From NCBI GenBank assembly GCA_964633285.1, contig CAZWGA010000015.1, forward strand, positions 1-64,000: a stretch of 64,000 nt of DNA. The letters run 5' to 3'. The notes below the pieces were generated by a model, which made no database searches, was not told the DNA's origin, and worked only from the letters and a program-made list of their open reading frames with translations. Each line of letters starts with the position of its first letter. Position 1 is the first letter of the stretch. Shown here piece by piece: positions 44,428-52,916 of the stretch. The stretch is from 20CM-2-55-15 sp964633285 (lineage in GTDB: Bacteria; Acidobacteriota; Terriglobia; 20CM-2-55-15). Both the position numbers and the translations under genes were made by a program.

Positions 44428-45816
44428 TCAGGCCTCTGACGCCGAATCAAGCCCTGCGTTTTTCCAGGCGGCCATGCCGCCGGCGACATTCACGACGTGA
44501 CGAAAGCCGAGTTGTTCGAGGAGGCTGGATGCAATCGAAGAGCGATAACCGCCGGCGCAGATCACCGCGATTCCTGAATCGCGATTCAAGCCAAGAGCGG
44601 ATTCCGAAAGATGATTCAATGGCATGTTCACACTACTTTCAATATGACCGCCGTTCCATTCCGGAGGGCGGCGCACATCGATGACGATGTCGACCGTATC
44701 GGCTTCGATGCGCTCGCGTAATTCCTGAACCGCGATTTGTTCCATGCGGGCCAGAGGCAATCCGGCTTCATGCCAGGCGAGAATGCCGTCCTTCAAATAT
44801 CCCGAAACTTTTTCGAGGCCGACGCGCGCCAGACGCGTCCACGCTTCGTCCGCGCTCGATGCATCCTCCGCCACGATAAGCAGCGGAATCTCAGGCTTGA
44901 TCAGGCTTCCAGCCCATGTTGCAAACTGGCCGGCAAGGCCAACATGCAGTGAACCGGGGATATGACCCGCGGCAAACTGGCCGGAGGGACGCGTATCCAG
45001 AACCATGTGCCCGCCTCGCTGCATTTTTTGACAAGCCTCGGCCGAGAACCCCAGAGGTTCAGGCAGATCCTGAATCAAAGAAGGACCTTCGAGATTGATC
45101 CGCGCGTCCCTGCTGAAATACGAAGGAGCTTCCGGCAGATCGGTTGTCATCATCTTGATGAAGGCGTCACGCGCCATCGGCTGGAGGGCATAGTTGAACC
45201 GGCGTTGTTCACCGATCGTCGAAGACGTTTCGCTGGAGATATTGCGGCCACACATGGAGCCGGCTCCATGCGCGGGAAAAACTTTGACCTCATCGGGCAG
45301 GGCCAGGAGTTTCCCGTGCAGCGAGTCGTACAGCATGCCGGCCAGATCCGCCGCGGGCATGCGCGACCCCAGAAGATCGGGACGGCCCACATCGCCGATG
45401 AACAGCGCATCCCCGGTCAGAACGGCATCAGGCACGGTTTCCGATTTCGAGCGGTCGAAGACGAGAATACTGATCGACTCGGGCGTATGTCCGGGCGTCT
45501 CGAGGAATCGAATCCGCACGTCGTTCATCCGGATCTCGTCTCCCTCGCGCGCGGGAACAAATTCAAATTTCGCGGCGGCATTTGCGCCGAAATAGACCCT
45601 GGCGCCGGACCGCGCCGCCAGTTCGTGATGCCCGGAAACGAAATCCGCATGACAATGCGTTTCGATGACATGCTTGATCGTGAATCCATGCGCCGCCGCA
45701 TCATCGAGATAAATATCGATGTCGCGCTGGGGATCCACGACGGCAGCCTCGGTTCCCGAGCCGATCAGATATGAAGCGTGAGCCAGACAGCCGAGATAAA
45801 ACTGACGAAAGTACAT
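44428..45816 (-). CDS. MBL-fold hydrolase with two rhodanese domains (persulfide dioxygenase-like)
   Basis: A 462-residue enzyme with an ETHE1/BlhA-like metallo-beta-lactamase domain (1-240) and motif THCHADFVSGH (H54, H56, D58, H63). Two rhodanese domains follow. The first (about 255-345) lacks an active-site cysteine, with VAEDASSA at that spot. The second (about 365-460) has ICAGGYRS with a likely catalytic Cys near 420. It probably oxidises glutathione or low-molecular-weight persulfides and handles sulfane sulfur. ATG 45816 is chosen because GGAG lies 8 nt upstream; the TTG at 45828 overlaps that site. Confidence 0.88.
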   Translation of the reverse strand: MYFRQFYLGCLAHASYLIGSGTEAAVVDPQRDIDIYLDDAAAHGFTIKHVIETHCHADFVSGHHELAARSGARVYFGANAAAKFEFVPAREGDEIRMNDVRIRFLETPGHTPESISILVFDRSKSETVPDAVLTGDALFIGDVGRPDLLGSRMPAADLAGMLYDSLHGKLLALPDEVKVFPAHGAGSMCGRNISSETSSTIGEQRRFNYALQPMARDAFIKMMTTDLPEAPSYFSRDARINLEGPSLIQDLPEPLGFSAEACQKMQRGGHMVLDTRPSGQFAAGHIPGSLHVGLAGQFATWAGSLIKPEIPLLIVAEDASSADEAWTRLARVGLEKVSGYLKDGILAWHEAGLPLARMEQIAVQELRERIEADTVDIVIDVRRPPEWNGGHIESSVNMPLNHLSESALGLNRDSGIAVICAGGYRSSIASSLLEQLGFRHVVNVAGGMAAWKNAGLDSASEA

Positions 45817-45914
45817 GACGGGCTCCAATAGTACCGAGGCAAACTCCCTCGCGACAGAGATTTTCGTGAAGACGTTGATTTGATATAGTGCCGGGCCGGG
45901 AGAAACCGCGAACG

Positions 45915-47840
45915 ATGAGGCCTGCGATTTTTTCGATCCTTCTTTCGGCAGCGATATTCGCGAGCGCTTCCGCCTTCGCTCAGGGCGGGCCGCCGCGCCC
46001 GCAGAATTCGCCAGACATTGCCGGAGAGTGGACCCTCATGAATAACGAAGACCCCGGTGAACTCGGCGCCTTAGGGCAGCCCGCGCTGGGCGACTATCTT
46101 GGAATTCCTTTCAATGCCGCAGGCCGCATGAGATCGGACACCACGGCAGAATCCATCTGGGGAACGCCCGAATATCAGTGCAGACCGCATTCGGCTCCCC
46201 ATCAATGGAGGGGACTCGGAGGAATGCGCATCCTGAAGGAACAGGAACCGCTGACGCGCGAAGTCAAGGCCTATCACTTCCAGTTCATGCTCTCGCTGGA
46301 CCGGCCGATATACATGGACGGCAGAACTCATCCGCCTGCGTGGGCGCCTCATAGCTGGTCCGGATTCTCCACGGGCGAATGGGTCGGTAATACCCTGAAG
46401 ATCACGACCACCCACATCAAAGACGGCTATCTCAAACGCGGCGGGCCTCAAACAAGCGACATGCTGAGAATGACCGAGTACCTCACGCGTCACGGCGATA
46501 TCCTGACCATCACGACGATTACTGAAGATCCGATTTATCTCGATGAGCCTTACGTTCAATCGACAACTTACATGTACGATCTGACCTCGAACGTGAACAT
46601 GGAAACCTGTGATGCGTCCGCGTTCGCGCAGAACGGAGGCACAGACCGGCATCATGTACCGCACTTCCTTCCGGGTCAGAACACCGCATGGACCGAATGG
46701 CTTAAAAAAGAGGATTGGGTACCGCTCGAAGCCGCACGCGGCGGGGTGAAGACGATATATCCGGAGTTTCGTTCCACGTTGAATGGATCGATCACTTCCG
46801 CGAACCTCACGGTGCCTTCGTCGAAAGCCTCGTTTTCGCCGGATAAGAGCATCGCGGATCAAAGCCCGAAAGACGGAGCCGTTCATATTCTGCCGGTCCA
46901 GGACAACATCTACATGATGGTCGCGGACGGCAACAACATTACGGTCTCCGTCGGTCCGGAAGGCGTCGCCATGGTCAACACGGGACCCGCCGCCATGTCC
47001 GATAAAATTCTCGCGGCGCTGAATCAGTTGTCTGCTGCTATAGCCGCCGCGCCGGCGACGAATAAATGTTTCGGCGCAAATTGTCCGCAGACATGGGGAT
47101 GGTCGAGTCCATACATGAATTCGATTATCAGTTCGCCCGCGCCTCCGAAACCCATTCGTTTCGTCATGAATACAAGCGCCGCACCTGAGAATACCGGAGG
47201 GAACGAAAAGTTTGCCTCGATCCCGGGTATGAAGGGACGGGCCACCTCGGTGATCGCGCACGAGAACGTGCTCAACCGTATGAGCGCGCCGTCGGGCAAA
47301 CAAGCGCCGACTCCCGAGAAGGCCTGGCCGACAGACACGTATTTCGATGAGTTTTTCAAGCTTCCTTCGTTTTTCAACGGCGAAGCCGTCATCGTTTATC
47401 ATGAACCCGCCGCGAACACGGATGGCGACAGCATTGTGTTCTTCCGCCATTCGGAGGTCATCAGCGCCGGAAATATTTTTTCGACAGTCAGCTATCCCGT
47501 TATCGACATCGAAAAGGGAGGGACGGTCAACGGAGTCATCAACGGTCTGAACCATATTCTCGATCTCGCTGTTTCCGAATACCGGTCGCAGGGAGGCACG
47601 TGGATCATTCCGGGACACGGGCGGCTTTCCGATACCGCCGATGTCGCATCGTATCGAAACATGATGGTGATGGTCCGCGACCGCATTCAGGACTTGATGA
47701 ATAAAGGCATGACGGTCGAACAGGTCAAAGCAGCAAAGCCCACGATGGATTTTGATGGCCGTTATGGTTCAAATTCGGGATCATGGACCACAGCCATGTT
47801 TGTCGAGGCGGTTTATCGAAGCCTCAAGGAGAAAAAGTAA
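45915..47840 (+). CDS. Secreted two-domain protein: acidobacterial extracellular domain + degenerate MBL fold
   Basis: A 641-residue exported protein with signal peptide ending in SAFAQ. The N-terminal half (about 30-250) belongs to the secreted family also seen in the three genes starting at 48265, 51846 and 52917 (shared block GEWVGNTLKITTTH then DPIYLDEPY). The C-terminal half (about 320-641) has the outline of a metallo-beta-lactamase fold. The metal motif normally read HxHxDH-TGGN is NTSAAPENTGGN (about 418), and the later His site is HEPAANTDGDS; only PGHG near 565 remains. It is therefore probably non-catalytic. GTG 45888 would add nine residues. A DUF6152 gene follows immediately. Confidence 0.75.
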   Translation: MRPAIFSILLSAAIFASASAFAQGGPPRPQNSPDIAGEWTLMNNEDPGELGALGQPALGDYLGIPFNAAGRMRSDTTAESIWGTPEYQCRPHSAPHQWRGLGGMRILKEQEPLTREVKAYHFQFMLSLDRPIYMDGRTHPPAWAPHSWSGFSTGEWVGNTLKITTTHIKDGYLKRGGPQTSDMLRMTEYLTRHGDILTITTITEDPIYLDEPYVQSTTYMYDLTSNVNMETCDASAFAQNGGTDRHHVPHFLPGQNTAWTEWLKKEDWVPLEAARGGVKTIYPEFRSTLNGSITSANLTVPSSKASFSPDKSIADQSPKDGAVHILPVQDNIYMMVADGNNITVSVGPEGVAMVNTGPAAMSDKILAALNQLSAAIAAAPATNKCFGANCPQTWGWSSPYMNSIISSPAPPKPIRFVMNTSAAPENTGGNEKFASIPGMKGRATSVIAHENVLNRMSAPSGKQAPTPEKAWPTDTYFDEFFKLPSFFNGEAVIVYHEPAANTDGDSIVFFRHSEVISAGNIFSTVSYPVIDIEKGGTVNGVINGLNHILDLAVSEYRSQGGTWIIPGHGRLSDTADVASYRNMMVMVRDRIQDLMNKGMTVEQVKAAKPTMDFDGRYGSNSGSWTTAMFVEAVYRSLKEKK

Positions 47841-47841
47841 A

Positions 47842-48237
47842 ATGCGCAGAACTTTTCTTATCCTCATTGCCGCCGCTTTGTTCACCGCAACGGCAGCATA
47901 TGCACACCACTCTTATGGCGCGACCTATGACGCCACAAAACAAATCAAGCTCGAAGGCAAAGTGGTTTCGTTCGTGTTTCGCAATCCGCACTCCTTCGTT
48001 CATATTGAAGCGAGCGATGAAAAGGGCGTTCCCCAGCGTTGGGCCGTGGAATGGAGTGGGACATCGCAGCTCGGCAACCAGGGCGTTAATCGCGAATCGC
48101 TGCACGTCGGCGATGAAGTTCAACTGGTCGCTCGTCCTTCGCGTGTCGCAGGAGAATACCGGGCGCTGATGGTCACGTTGAAGCGGCCGTCCGACGGCTT
48201 TACCTGGGGCTCCCGCCAGGGCGAGGTTGTGGACTAG
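47842..48237 (+). CDS. DUF6152 family exported protein
   Basis: A 131-residue protein with a signal peptide (residues 1-20) followed by HHSYGATYD, the typical start of mature DUF6152. The remainder is a small beta-barrel/OB-like domain with FRNPHSFVHIEASD. Function unknown; the N-terminal His pair could bind metal (inference). The start is one base after the preceding stop codon. A paralogue lies at 51423. Confidence 0.83.
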   Translation: MRRTFLILIAAALFTATAAYAHHSYGATYDATKQIKLEGKVVSFVFRNPHSFVHIEASDEKGVPQRWAVEWSGTSQLGNQGVNRESLHVGDEVQLVARPSRVAGEYRALMVTLKRPSDGFTWGSRQGEVVD

Positions 48238-48264
48238 CAACACCAGCAACCCGCGCTTTCAACT

Positions 48265-49005
48265 GTGAAACTCTCGATCGGCTTCATCCTCTTTGTGTTT
48301 TTCTCCGTCCCTCTCCACGCCCAGCGCGGTGGCCGCGGCGGAGGGCCTGTGTCTCCGAGACAAGCCGCCGCCATGGATATGACCGGATACTGGGTTTCCG
48401 TCATCACTGAAGACTGGAAGCTTCGGATGGTGACACCCCGCAAAGGCGTCTACGAAACTTTAACCTTGAACGCTGAAGGCCGGCGTGTCGGCGACACCTG
48501 GGATCCGGCGAAAGACGAAGCCGCCGGAGAACAGTGCCGCGCGTACGGCGCTGGAAACATCATGCGCGTTCCTGGCCGCCTCCATATCACGTGGGAAACC
48601 GATACGACGCTTCGGATCGATACCGATTCCGGCACGCAGACGCGGCTCTTTCACTTCGGCGCGGCGCCGGCTGCGGCCGGTGAACCGAGCTGGCAGGGGA
48701 ATTCGGTTGCGGAATGGGAATACGCGCCGGCAGCGCGTGGAGCGCAACGGGCGGGCAACCTGAAAGTCGTGACCACGAATCTCCGGGCCGGCTACGTGCG
48801 GAAGAACGGCGCGCCGTACAGCAAGAACGCCGTCGTCACGGAATTCTACGATCTCAATACCGGACCAAATGGCGATCAATGGCTGACGGTCACAGCCAAA
48901 GTGGACGATCCAACCTACTTCAGCAGACCTTACCTGACGAGTTCCGATTTCAAAAAACTTCCGGATGCTACCGGATGGAATCCGACTCCCTGTTCAACGA
49001 AATGA
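48265..49005 (+). CDS. Secreted protein of an acidobacterial extracellular family
   Basis: A 246-residue exported protein with a signal peptide (1-19) and a short Gly/Arg-rich stretch (QRGGRGGGP). The core has MTGYWVSVITEDW, EQCRAYGAGNIMRVPGRLHI and DSGTQTRLFHFG, ending with VDDPTYFSRPYL. The last block aligns with the DP-x-x-[YW] region of the other paralogues in this cluster. Function unknown, probably carbohydrate or ligand binding. The GTG start lacks a clear ribosome site. Confidence 0.72.
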   Translation: MKLSIGFILFVFFSVPLHAQRGGRGGGPVSPRQAAAMDMTGYWVSVITEDWKLRMVTPRKGVYETLTLNAEGRRVGDTWDPAKDEAAGEQCRAYGAGNIMRVPGRLHITWETDTTLRIDTDSGTQTRLFHFGAAPAAAGEPSWQGNSVAEWEYAPAARGAQRAGNLKVVTTNLRAGYVRKNGAPYSKNAVVTEFYDLNTGPNGDQWLTVTAKVDDPTYFSRPYLTSSDFKKLPDATGWNPTPCSTK

Positions 49006-49015
49006 TGGATCGTGA

Positions 49016-49366
49016 TTACAGAAGCAAACGGACGGCCTTCGCGAGTTCGCGGCCGGTATAGGGCTTCTGCAGGCAGGACGTGGACAGCCCCGCCTGGCTC
49101 TCGCGCGCGTACGACGCGCTTTGGCCGCTCGCCACAATGACCTTCGCGGCAGGTGTCAGTTTGAAGATTTGACGGATCATTTCGGATCCATTCATGGTGG
49201 GCATGTCCAGATCGGTGACGACAACCTCAACCTGATCCATATTCTCCTGGTATCGCCGCAACCCATCGAGGCCATCGGCCGCGGTTATAACTTCAAAGCC
49301 CTCGGTCTCTAATCGCTCTTTCATCGTTTCCAGGATCACGGGTTCGTCGTCAACCACAAGAATCAT
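49016..49366 (-). CDS. Single-domain response regulator
   Basis: A 116-residue CheY-like receiver with acidic pair DDE (6-8), phospho-acceptor in VVTDLDMPTMNG (about D52), conserved Ser in VASGQSA and Lys in QKPYTG (about 100). No output domain. It converges on the preceding secreted-protein gene with an 11-nt gap; no kinase is adjacent. Confidence 0.86.
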   Translation of the reverse strand: MILVVDDEPVILETMKERLETEGFEVITAADGLDGLRRYQENMDQVEVVVTDLDMPTMNGSEMIRQIFKLTPAAKVIVASGQSASYARESQAGLSTSCLQKPYTGRELAKAVRLLL

Positions 49367-49490
49367 GACTGGAGTATCGAAAGGTGGACGGGCAAGTTAG
49401 GTCCACGTCGTCCACATCGGGGTACTGGTTTGGCGGATTCCGAAAAGCTATACTGCCGCCTTCAATCCTCGAAAAAACAAGGAGAGTCTT

Positions 49491-50030
49491 ATGACAAAAC
49501 GATTTGTGCTGACCAGCCTCGGTGTTCTCTTCGCAGGTTTCGGTTTTAAAGTTCTCGCCACTCAAGCCGTTCAGGCTCCGCAGGCTCCGGCCGCTCCAGC
49601 GGCTCAGGGCGGGCGCGGTCAGCGCGGGCCGGTGACGACGCCGTGTGGTCCGAACATCGCAGGCGATCTCGGCATCAACACCGGAAAAGATTCGCGGTGT
49701 TTCGAATTGAGAATGTACACCGTCGATCCGAGCCGCGACGGCGTCGGCCAGTTCAAAGGCGGCATCAATGAACTTCACAAACGTTTTCGCGAAGGCGAGG
49801 TTGAAGTATTCAAAGCCAGCGGCGTTGACGTTCTGGCAGTCTGGCAAAACCTGGATGATCCCAATACGCTGATCTATCTGCTCGCTTACAAAGACCGCGC
49901 AGCCCGAGAAGCCGGATGGGCAAAATTCGGCGCCGATCCAAAGTGGACGGAATTGCGAACGAAGTATTTCGTTCCCCTCACGACCAAGGCCATCATGATG
50001 AGTTCCACGGACTACTCGCCTATGAAGTAA
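49491..50030 (+). CDS. Exported NIPSNAP-domain protein
   Basis: A 179-residue protein with a signal peptide (1-23), an Ala/Pro/Gln/Gly-rich linker (25-50), then a NIPSNAP ferredoxin-like domain with FELRMYTVDPSRDG, FKASGVDVLAVWQ and AGWAKFGADPKW. Such domains bind small ligands or act as dimers of unknown function. AAGGAGAG precedes the ATG. Confidence 0.84.
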   Translation: MTKRFVLTSLGVLFAGFGFKVLATQAVQAPQAPAAPAAQGGRGQRGPVTTPCGPNIAGDLGINTGKDSRCFELRMYTVDPSRDGVGQFKGGINELHKRFREGEVEVFKASGVDVLAVWQNLDDPNTLIYLLAYKDRAAREAGWAKFGADPKWTELRTKYFVPLTTKAIMMSSTDYSPMK

Positions 50031-50065
50031 GGACTGTGGCTGGCGTATACTGCCGCTTCTCGCGA

Positions 50066-50173
50066 ATGAAATCCATCCCCCTGGTGTGGGGGGACCGGCC
50101 AGCAGTAATGAGGCCGCGAAGCGGTGTACCGAACGGAACTGGACGGTGGGCCCGACACTAACAAAAAGGAGAC
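50066..50173 (+). repeat. About 107-bp leader repeat, copy A (upstream of dihaem cytochrome gene)
   Basis: It begins at ATGAAATCCATC and ends at the GGAGA ribosome site of the next gene. A 49-bp core (50086-50134) is identical to the copy at 60695-60743 on the other strand; the remainder differs at a few positions and one indel. It contains a CCGC-GAA-GCGG hairpin (50114-50124), and CGGCC (50096-50100) pairs with GGCCG (50112-50116), which would exclude that hairpin. It is either a mobile repeat carrying a ribosome site or a structured regulatory leader. Confidence 0.82.
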
Positions 50174-50176
50174 ATG

Positions 50177-51316
50177 ATGAAGCTCGGATCGATGCGAATA
50201 GTATTCGGCGCTGCTGTCGCGGCCGCCACATTCATGCTGGCCGGAGTTCTGGCGCAGGGACAGGCGGCGCAACAGGCACGGCCACAGATGGCGGAAGAAG
50301 TTTTCAAGAACGTCCAGATTCTGAAAGGAATTCCCGTAGACGAATTCATGGACACGATGGGCATGTTTTCAGCCGCGCTCAGTCTGAATTGCATCGATTG
50401 TCACGTGGCCGAAAGCGTCGGGACCTGGGACAAATTCGGCGACGATACGCCGCTGAAAGTCCGGTCACGGAAAATGCTGCAGATGGTCAACGCCATCAAC
50501 AAGGACAATTTCAGCGGAGTCCGCTCGGTCACCTGCTATACATGCCATCGCGGCGATCTGCGTCCGAAAATCGTGCCGAATCTGGCCGCGCAATATGCAA
50601 CCCCGGTTGAAGACGCCAACGAAGTGACCATGCTTCCTCCTTCGGCCGGCCCGCCTCCCGATCAGGTCTTCAACAAGTACATCCAGGCGGTCGGCGGCGC
50701 TCCGCGTGTTGCGGCGCTGACGAGCTTTTCCGGTAAAGGAACGTTCATTGGTTTCGAGACAGAGCAGACCAAAGTGGCCATGGAACTCTACGCAAAAGCT
50801 CCCGGGCAACGCGCCATGGTCGTTCACACTCGAATCGGTGACAGCCTGCGCGTTGTGGATGGACGCGCGGCATGGATCGCAGCGCCCGACAAACCGCTGC
50901 CGCTGATGACGCTGACGGGAGGCAATCTCGAAGGAGCGAAGATCGATGCGCTCTTCCCCGGACAAATCAAGGGGGCCTTTGCTCAGTGGCGCACCGGCGC
51001 AACGGCGATTGACGACAAGGAAGTCCAGGTGCTCCAGGGAACCAATCCAAGGCAGGCTCCCGTCAATTTCTACTTTGATGAAAAGACCGGACTGCTCGTG
51101 CGCGTGCTGCACTTCGTCGATACGGCAGTCGGACGTGTTCCCGCCCAGGTGGATTACAGCGATTATCGCGATGTCGCTGGAGTAAAGATCCCGTTCAAAT
51201 GGACCACAACGTGGACCGACGGCCAGGCAACAACGGAATTGAGCGAGGTCACACCGAACGTTTCAATCGATGCCGCACGATTCAACAGGCCGGCACCGGC
51301 GCCGCGTCCGAAGTAG
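50177..51316 (+). CDS. Dihaem cytochrome, reaction-centre cytochrome c-like, with C-terminal lipoprotein-sorting-like domain
   Basis: A 379-residue exported protein with signal peptide (about 1-27). Residues 35-145 resemble the photosynthetic reaction-centre cytochrome c subunit (EEVFKNVQILKGIPVDEFMDTMG is close to that family's start) with haem motifs CIDCH (72-76) and CYTCH (120-124). The C-terminal half (about 165-375) is a beta-rich domain like LolA/outer-membrane lipoprotein-sorting proteins (FDEKTGLLVRV, DYRDVAGVKIPF). No other photosynthesis gene is present. It may carry electrons in the periplasm. ATG 50177 is 5 nt after GGAGA; ATG 50174 is possible. The leader repeat lies directly upstream. 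Confidence 0.83.
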   Translation: MKLGSMRIVFGAAVAAATFMLAGVLAQGQAAQQARPQMAEEVFKNVQILKGIPVDEFMDTMGMFSAALSLNCIDCHVAESVGTWDKFGDDTPLKVRSRKMLQMVNAINKDNFSGVRSVTCYTCHRGDLRPKIVPNLAAQYATPVEDANEVTMLPPSAGPPPDQVFNKYIQAVGGAPRVAALTSFSGKGTFIGFETEQTKVAMELYAKAPGQRAMVVHTRIGDSLRVVDGRAAWIAAPDKPLPLMTLTGGNLEGAKIDALFPGQIKGAFAQWRTGATAIDDKEVQVLQGTNPRQAPVNFYFDEKTGLLVRVLHFVDTAVGRVPAQVDYSDYRDVAGVKIPFKWTTTWTDGQATTELSEVTPNVSIDAARFNRPAPAPRPK

Positions 51317-51330
51317 ACTGGGAAGACGCA

Positions 51331-51388
51331 TTTGAGAGTGGAGAACCCAATATTTGAGATCTCAGATTCTGGGATCTCCACTCTCAAA
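51331..51388 (+). repeat. 58-bp palindromic repeat, copy 3
   Basis: The perfect 14-bp terminal arms TTTGAGAGTGGAGA (51331-51344) and TCTCCACTCTCAAA (51375-51388) enclose a 30-bp interior with GAGATCTC. The outer flanks ACGCA and TGCGT extend the pairing with one bulged base. It sits between convergent genes and could also stop transcription. Confidence 0.88.
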
Positions 51389-51422
51389 ATGCGTTTCCTG
51401 GATTTGTTGTCTCTGGGATTGC

Positions 51423-51845
51423 TTATTTGTCGGGCGAAGCACCCGGCGTACCGGGGACCGAGCCATTCAGGCTGAGGAACAATCGCGTGCCATCGGGCAA
51501 GACGAAATTCCGGCCGACCGCTTTGTTCGTGCCTTCTTTTGCCTGATAACCTTCAATCGTCAGTTCCGTTCCGACCTTGACCGTGTACTTCGTGACGCCA
51601 AGCCGGATGAGAGTGTTCGGGCTGCCGCCTTCAATCATCCATTCGGTCATTTTGCCGTCCGGCCCCTTCACATCGATATGGAACCAGGAATGGGGATTGA
51701 TCATTTCCCATTTTGAAAGCGTTCCTTTCAATGTCAGCGGCTTGTTCACGTCAAACTCCGCCGAGAATGCATGATGGGCCCAGACGGGCGCCGCCGCCAG
51801 AAGCAGGCCGGCGGCTATCAGCGTTACGATGAATCGGGTTCGCAT
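51423..51845 (-). CDS. DUF6152 family exported protein
   Basis: A 140-residue protein with a signal peptide (1-23) and mature start HHAFSAEFD, characteristic of DUF6152, followed by MINPHSWFHIDVKGPDG. It is a paralogue of the 47842 product (NPHS-F/W-x-HI shared). Its ATG abuts the stop of the upstream 353-residue gene (TAAATG). Function unknown. Confidence 0.84.
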   Translation of the reverse strand: MRTRFIVTLIAAGLLLAAAPVWAHHAFSAEFDVNKPLTLKGTLSKWEMINPHSWFHIDVKGPDGKMTEWMIEGGSPNTLIRLGVTKYTVKVGTELTIEGYQAKEGTNKAVGRNFVLPDGTRLFLSLNGSVPGTPGASPDK

Positions 51846-52907
51846 TTATTTCGTTCCTTTCTTCGCGGCGGCTTCGGCGGCTCGTTTTTCTTCTGCACGA
51901 ACTCCTGCCAGCGTATTCGCAATGCCGTAGTTTCCTTCATGACAAGCATGTTCGAATATCGGTCCATCCATTTTTGTGAAGACGAGTTCAGCGGTCCACG
52001 GCGCTGTCCAGGTGTGAGGATCATCGACTGTGAACTGATATCGGATGGTTTCGTCGTCGGTGCGCGTGAAGCGCTCGGTGACTTTCAGATATTCGCTCGA
52101 ACCCTGGAAGGCCGTCCTGTCGGTGAAGTTGGTTGTCTCAACAACAAGTGTGTTTCCGTCCCAGCGTCCCTTGGAATCGCCCAGCCACTGCTTGACGGTT
52201 GTTGCGGGATGAGGCCGGCCATCCGTCGGGATAACGCGAACTTCATGTCCCGCTTCGACCAGCATCATGACGTACCCAGGTCCCTGCACAAATTGATAAG
52301 CCGGATTGTAACCGGGAGGCATCATCGGCGGACCCGCGTTCTGATAAATGCAGCGTGATCCGATCGGGATGTTTTGAACCATGTCGTACTGAGCGCCACG
52401 CCCGCGTTGAGCGGCCTGGCGGTCAGCGGCGCGTTTTTGTCCTTCTGCCGTCAACGGTGGAATCTTTCCGTTCGGCGGATCGGTAATCATCGACGTACGA
52501 AGATTTCCGGCAAGCACGGTCTGGCTCTTGTCCAGGCCGAATTGCGTAAAGTCGTAGTGCACGTCGGCCGTCGTTCCCGGTGTTGTCTGCTGATCGTCAC
52601 GCTCGCCCTGCTTCTTTGCGGCTTCCAGGAATTCCTCTTTCGTATAAAACTCTTTAGTCACGCCGTTCGGACGTTGCAGCGGAACAATCGTGTTGTTGGT
52701 CCAATAGCCTTGAAGATCCGGCTGACCGTCAACTGTCTTCGGAACCACAAATGGTTTCGCTGCGGTTTTAGGGGCGGCCACGTTTACTGCGTCCGCTCCC
52801 GACTTCAGGATGTGTTGTCCCGTAGCCGGAATCGGCGACAGCAATACCACGGTGAACGCGATCGCAACAACAACTGCGCCCATTGACAACAGGAATCGAG
52901 GGTTCAT
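51846..52907 (-). CDS. Secreted protein of an acidobacterial extracellular family
   Basis: A 353-residue exported protein with a signal peptide (about 1-30). The motif KTVDGQPDLQGYWTN is followed by PIGSRCIYQNAGPPMMPPGYN and the family block GRWDGNTLVVETTNFTDR, EYLKVTERFTR and TVDDPHTWTAPW. The C-terminal HEGNYGIANTLAG is common in this group. The domain is predicted beta-rich, with function unknown. AGGAGG precedes the ATG. It forms an operon with the upstream 52917 paralogue (9-nt gap) and the downstream DUF6152 gene. Confidence 0.78.
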   Translation of the reverse strand: MNPRFLLSMGAVVVAIAFTVVLLSPIPATGQHILKSGADAVNVAAPKTAAKPFVVPKTVDGQPDLQGYWTNNTIVPLQRPNGVTKEFYTKEEFLEAAKKQGERDDQQTTPGTTADVHYDFTQFGLDKSQTVLAGNLRTSMITDPPNGKIPPLTAEGQKRAADRQAAQRGRGAQYDMVQNIPIGSRCIYQNAGPPMMPPGYNPAYQFVQGPGYVMMLVEAGHEVRVIPTDGRPHPATTVKQWLGDSKGRWDGNTLVVETTNFTDRTAFQGSSEYLKVTERFTRTDDETIRYQFTVDDPHTWTAPWTAELVFTKMDGPIFEHACHEGNYGIANTLAGVRAEEKRAAEAAAKKGTK

Positions 52908-52916
52908 GAAAACCTC

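Noticed and set aside
46071..47618. 515-codon minus-strand frame
   Set aside because: It is antisense to the secreted MBL-like fusion, which has a signal peptide and family motifs on the plus strand.
50012..50272. Minus-strand ORF sharing a peptide (SVRYTASRPHYCWPV) with the ORF at 60626
   Set aside because: The shared peptide is only the translation of the repeated leader DNA read in the same frame; it is not evidence of a protein.
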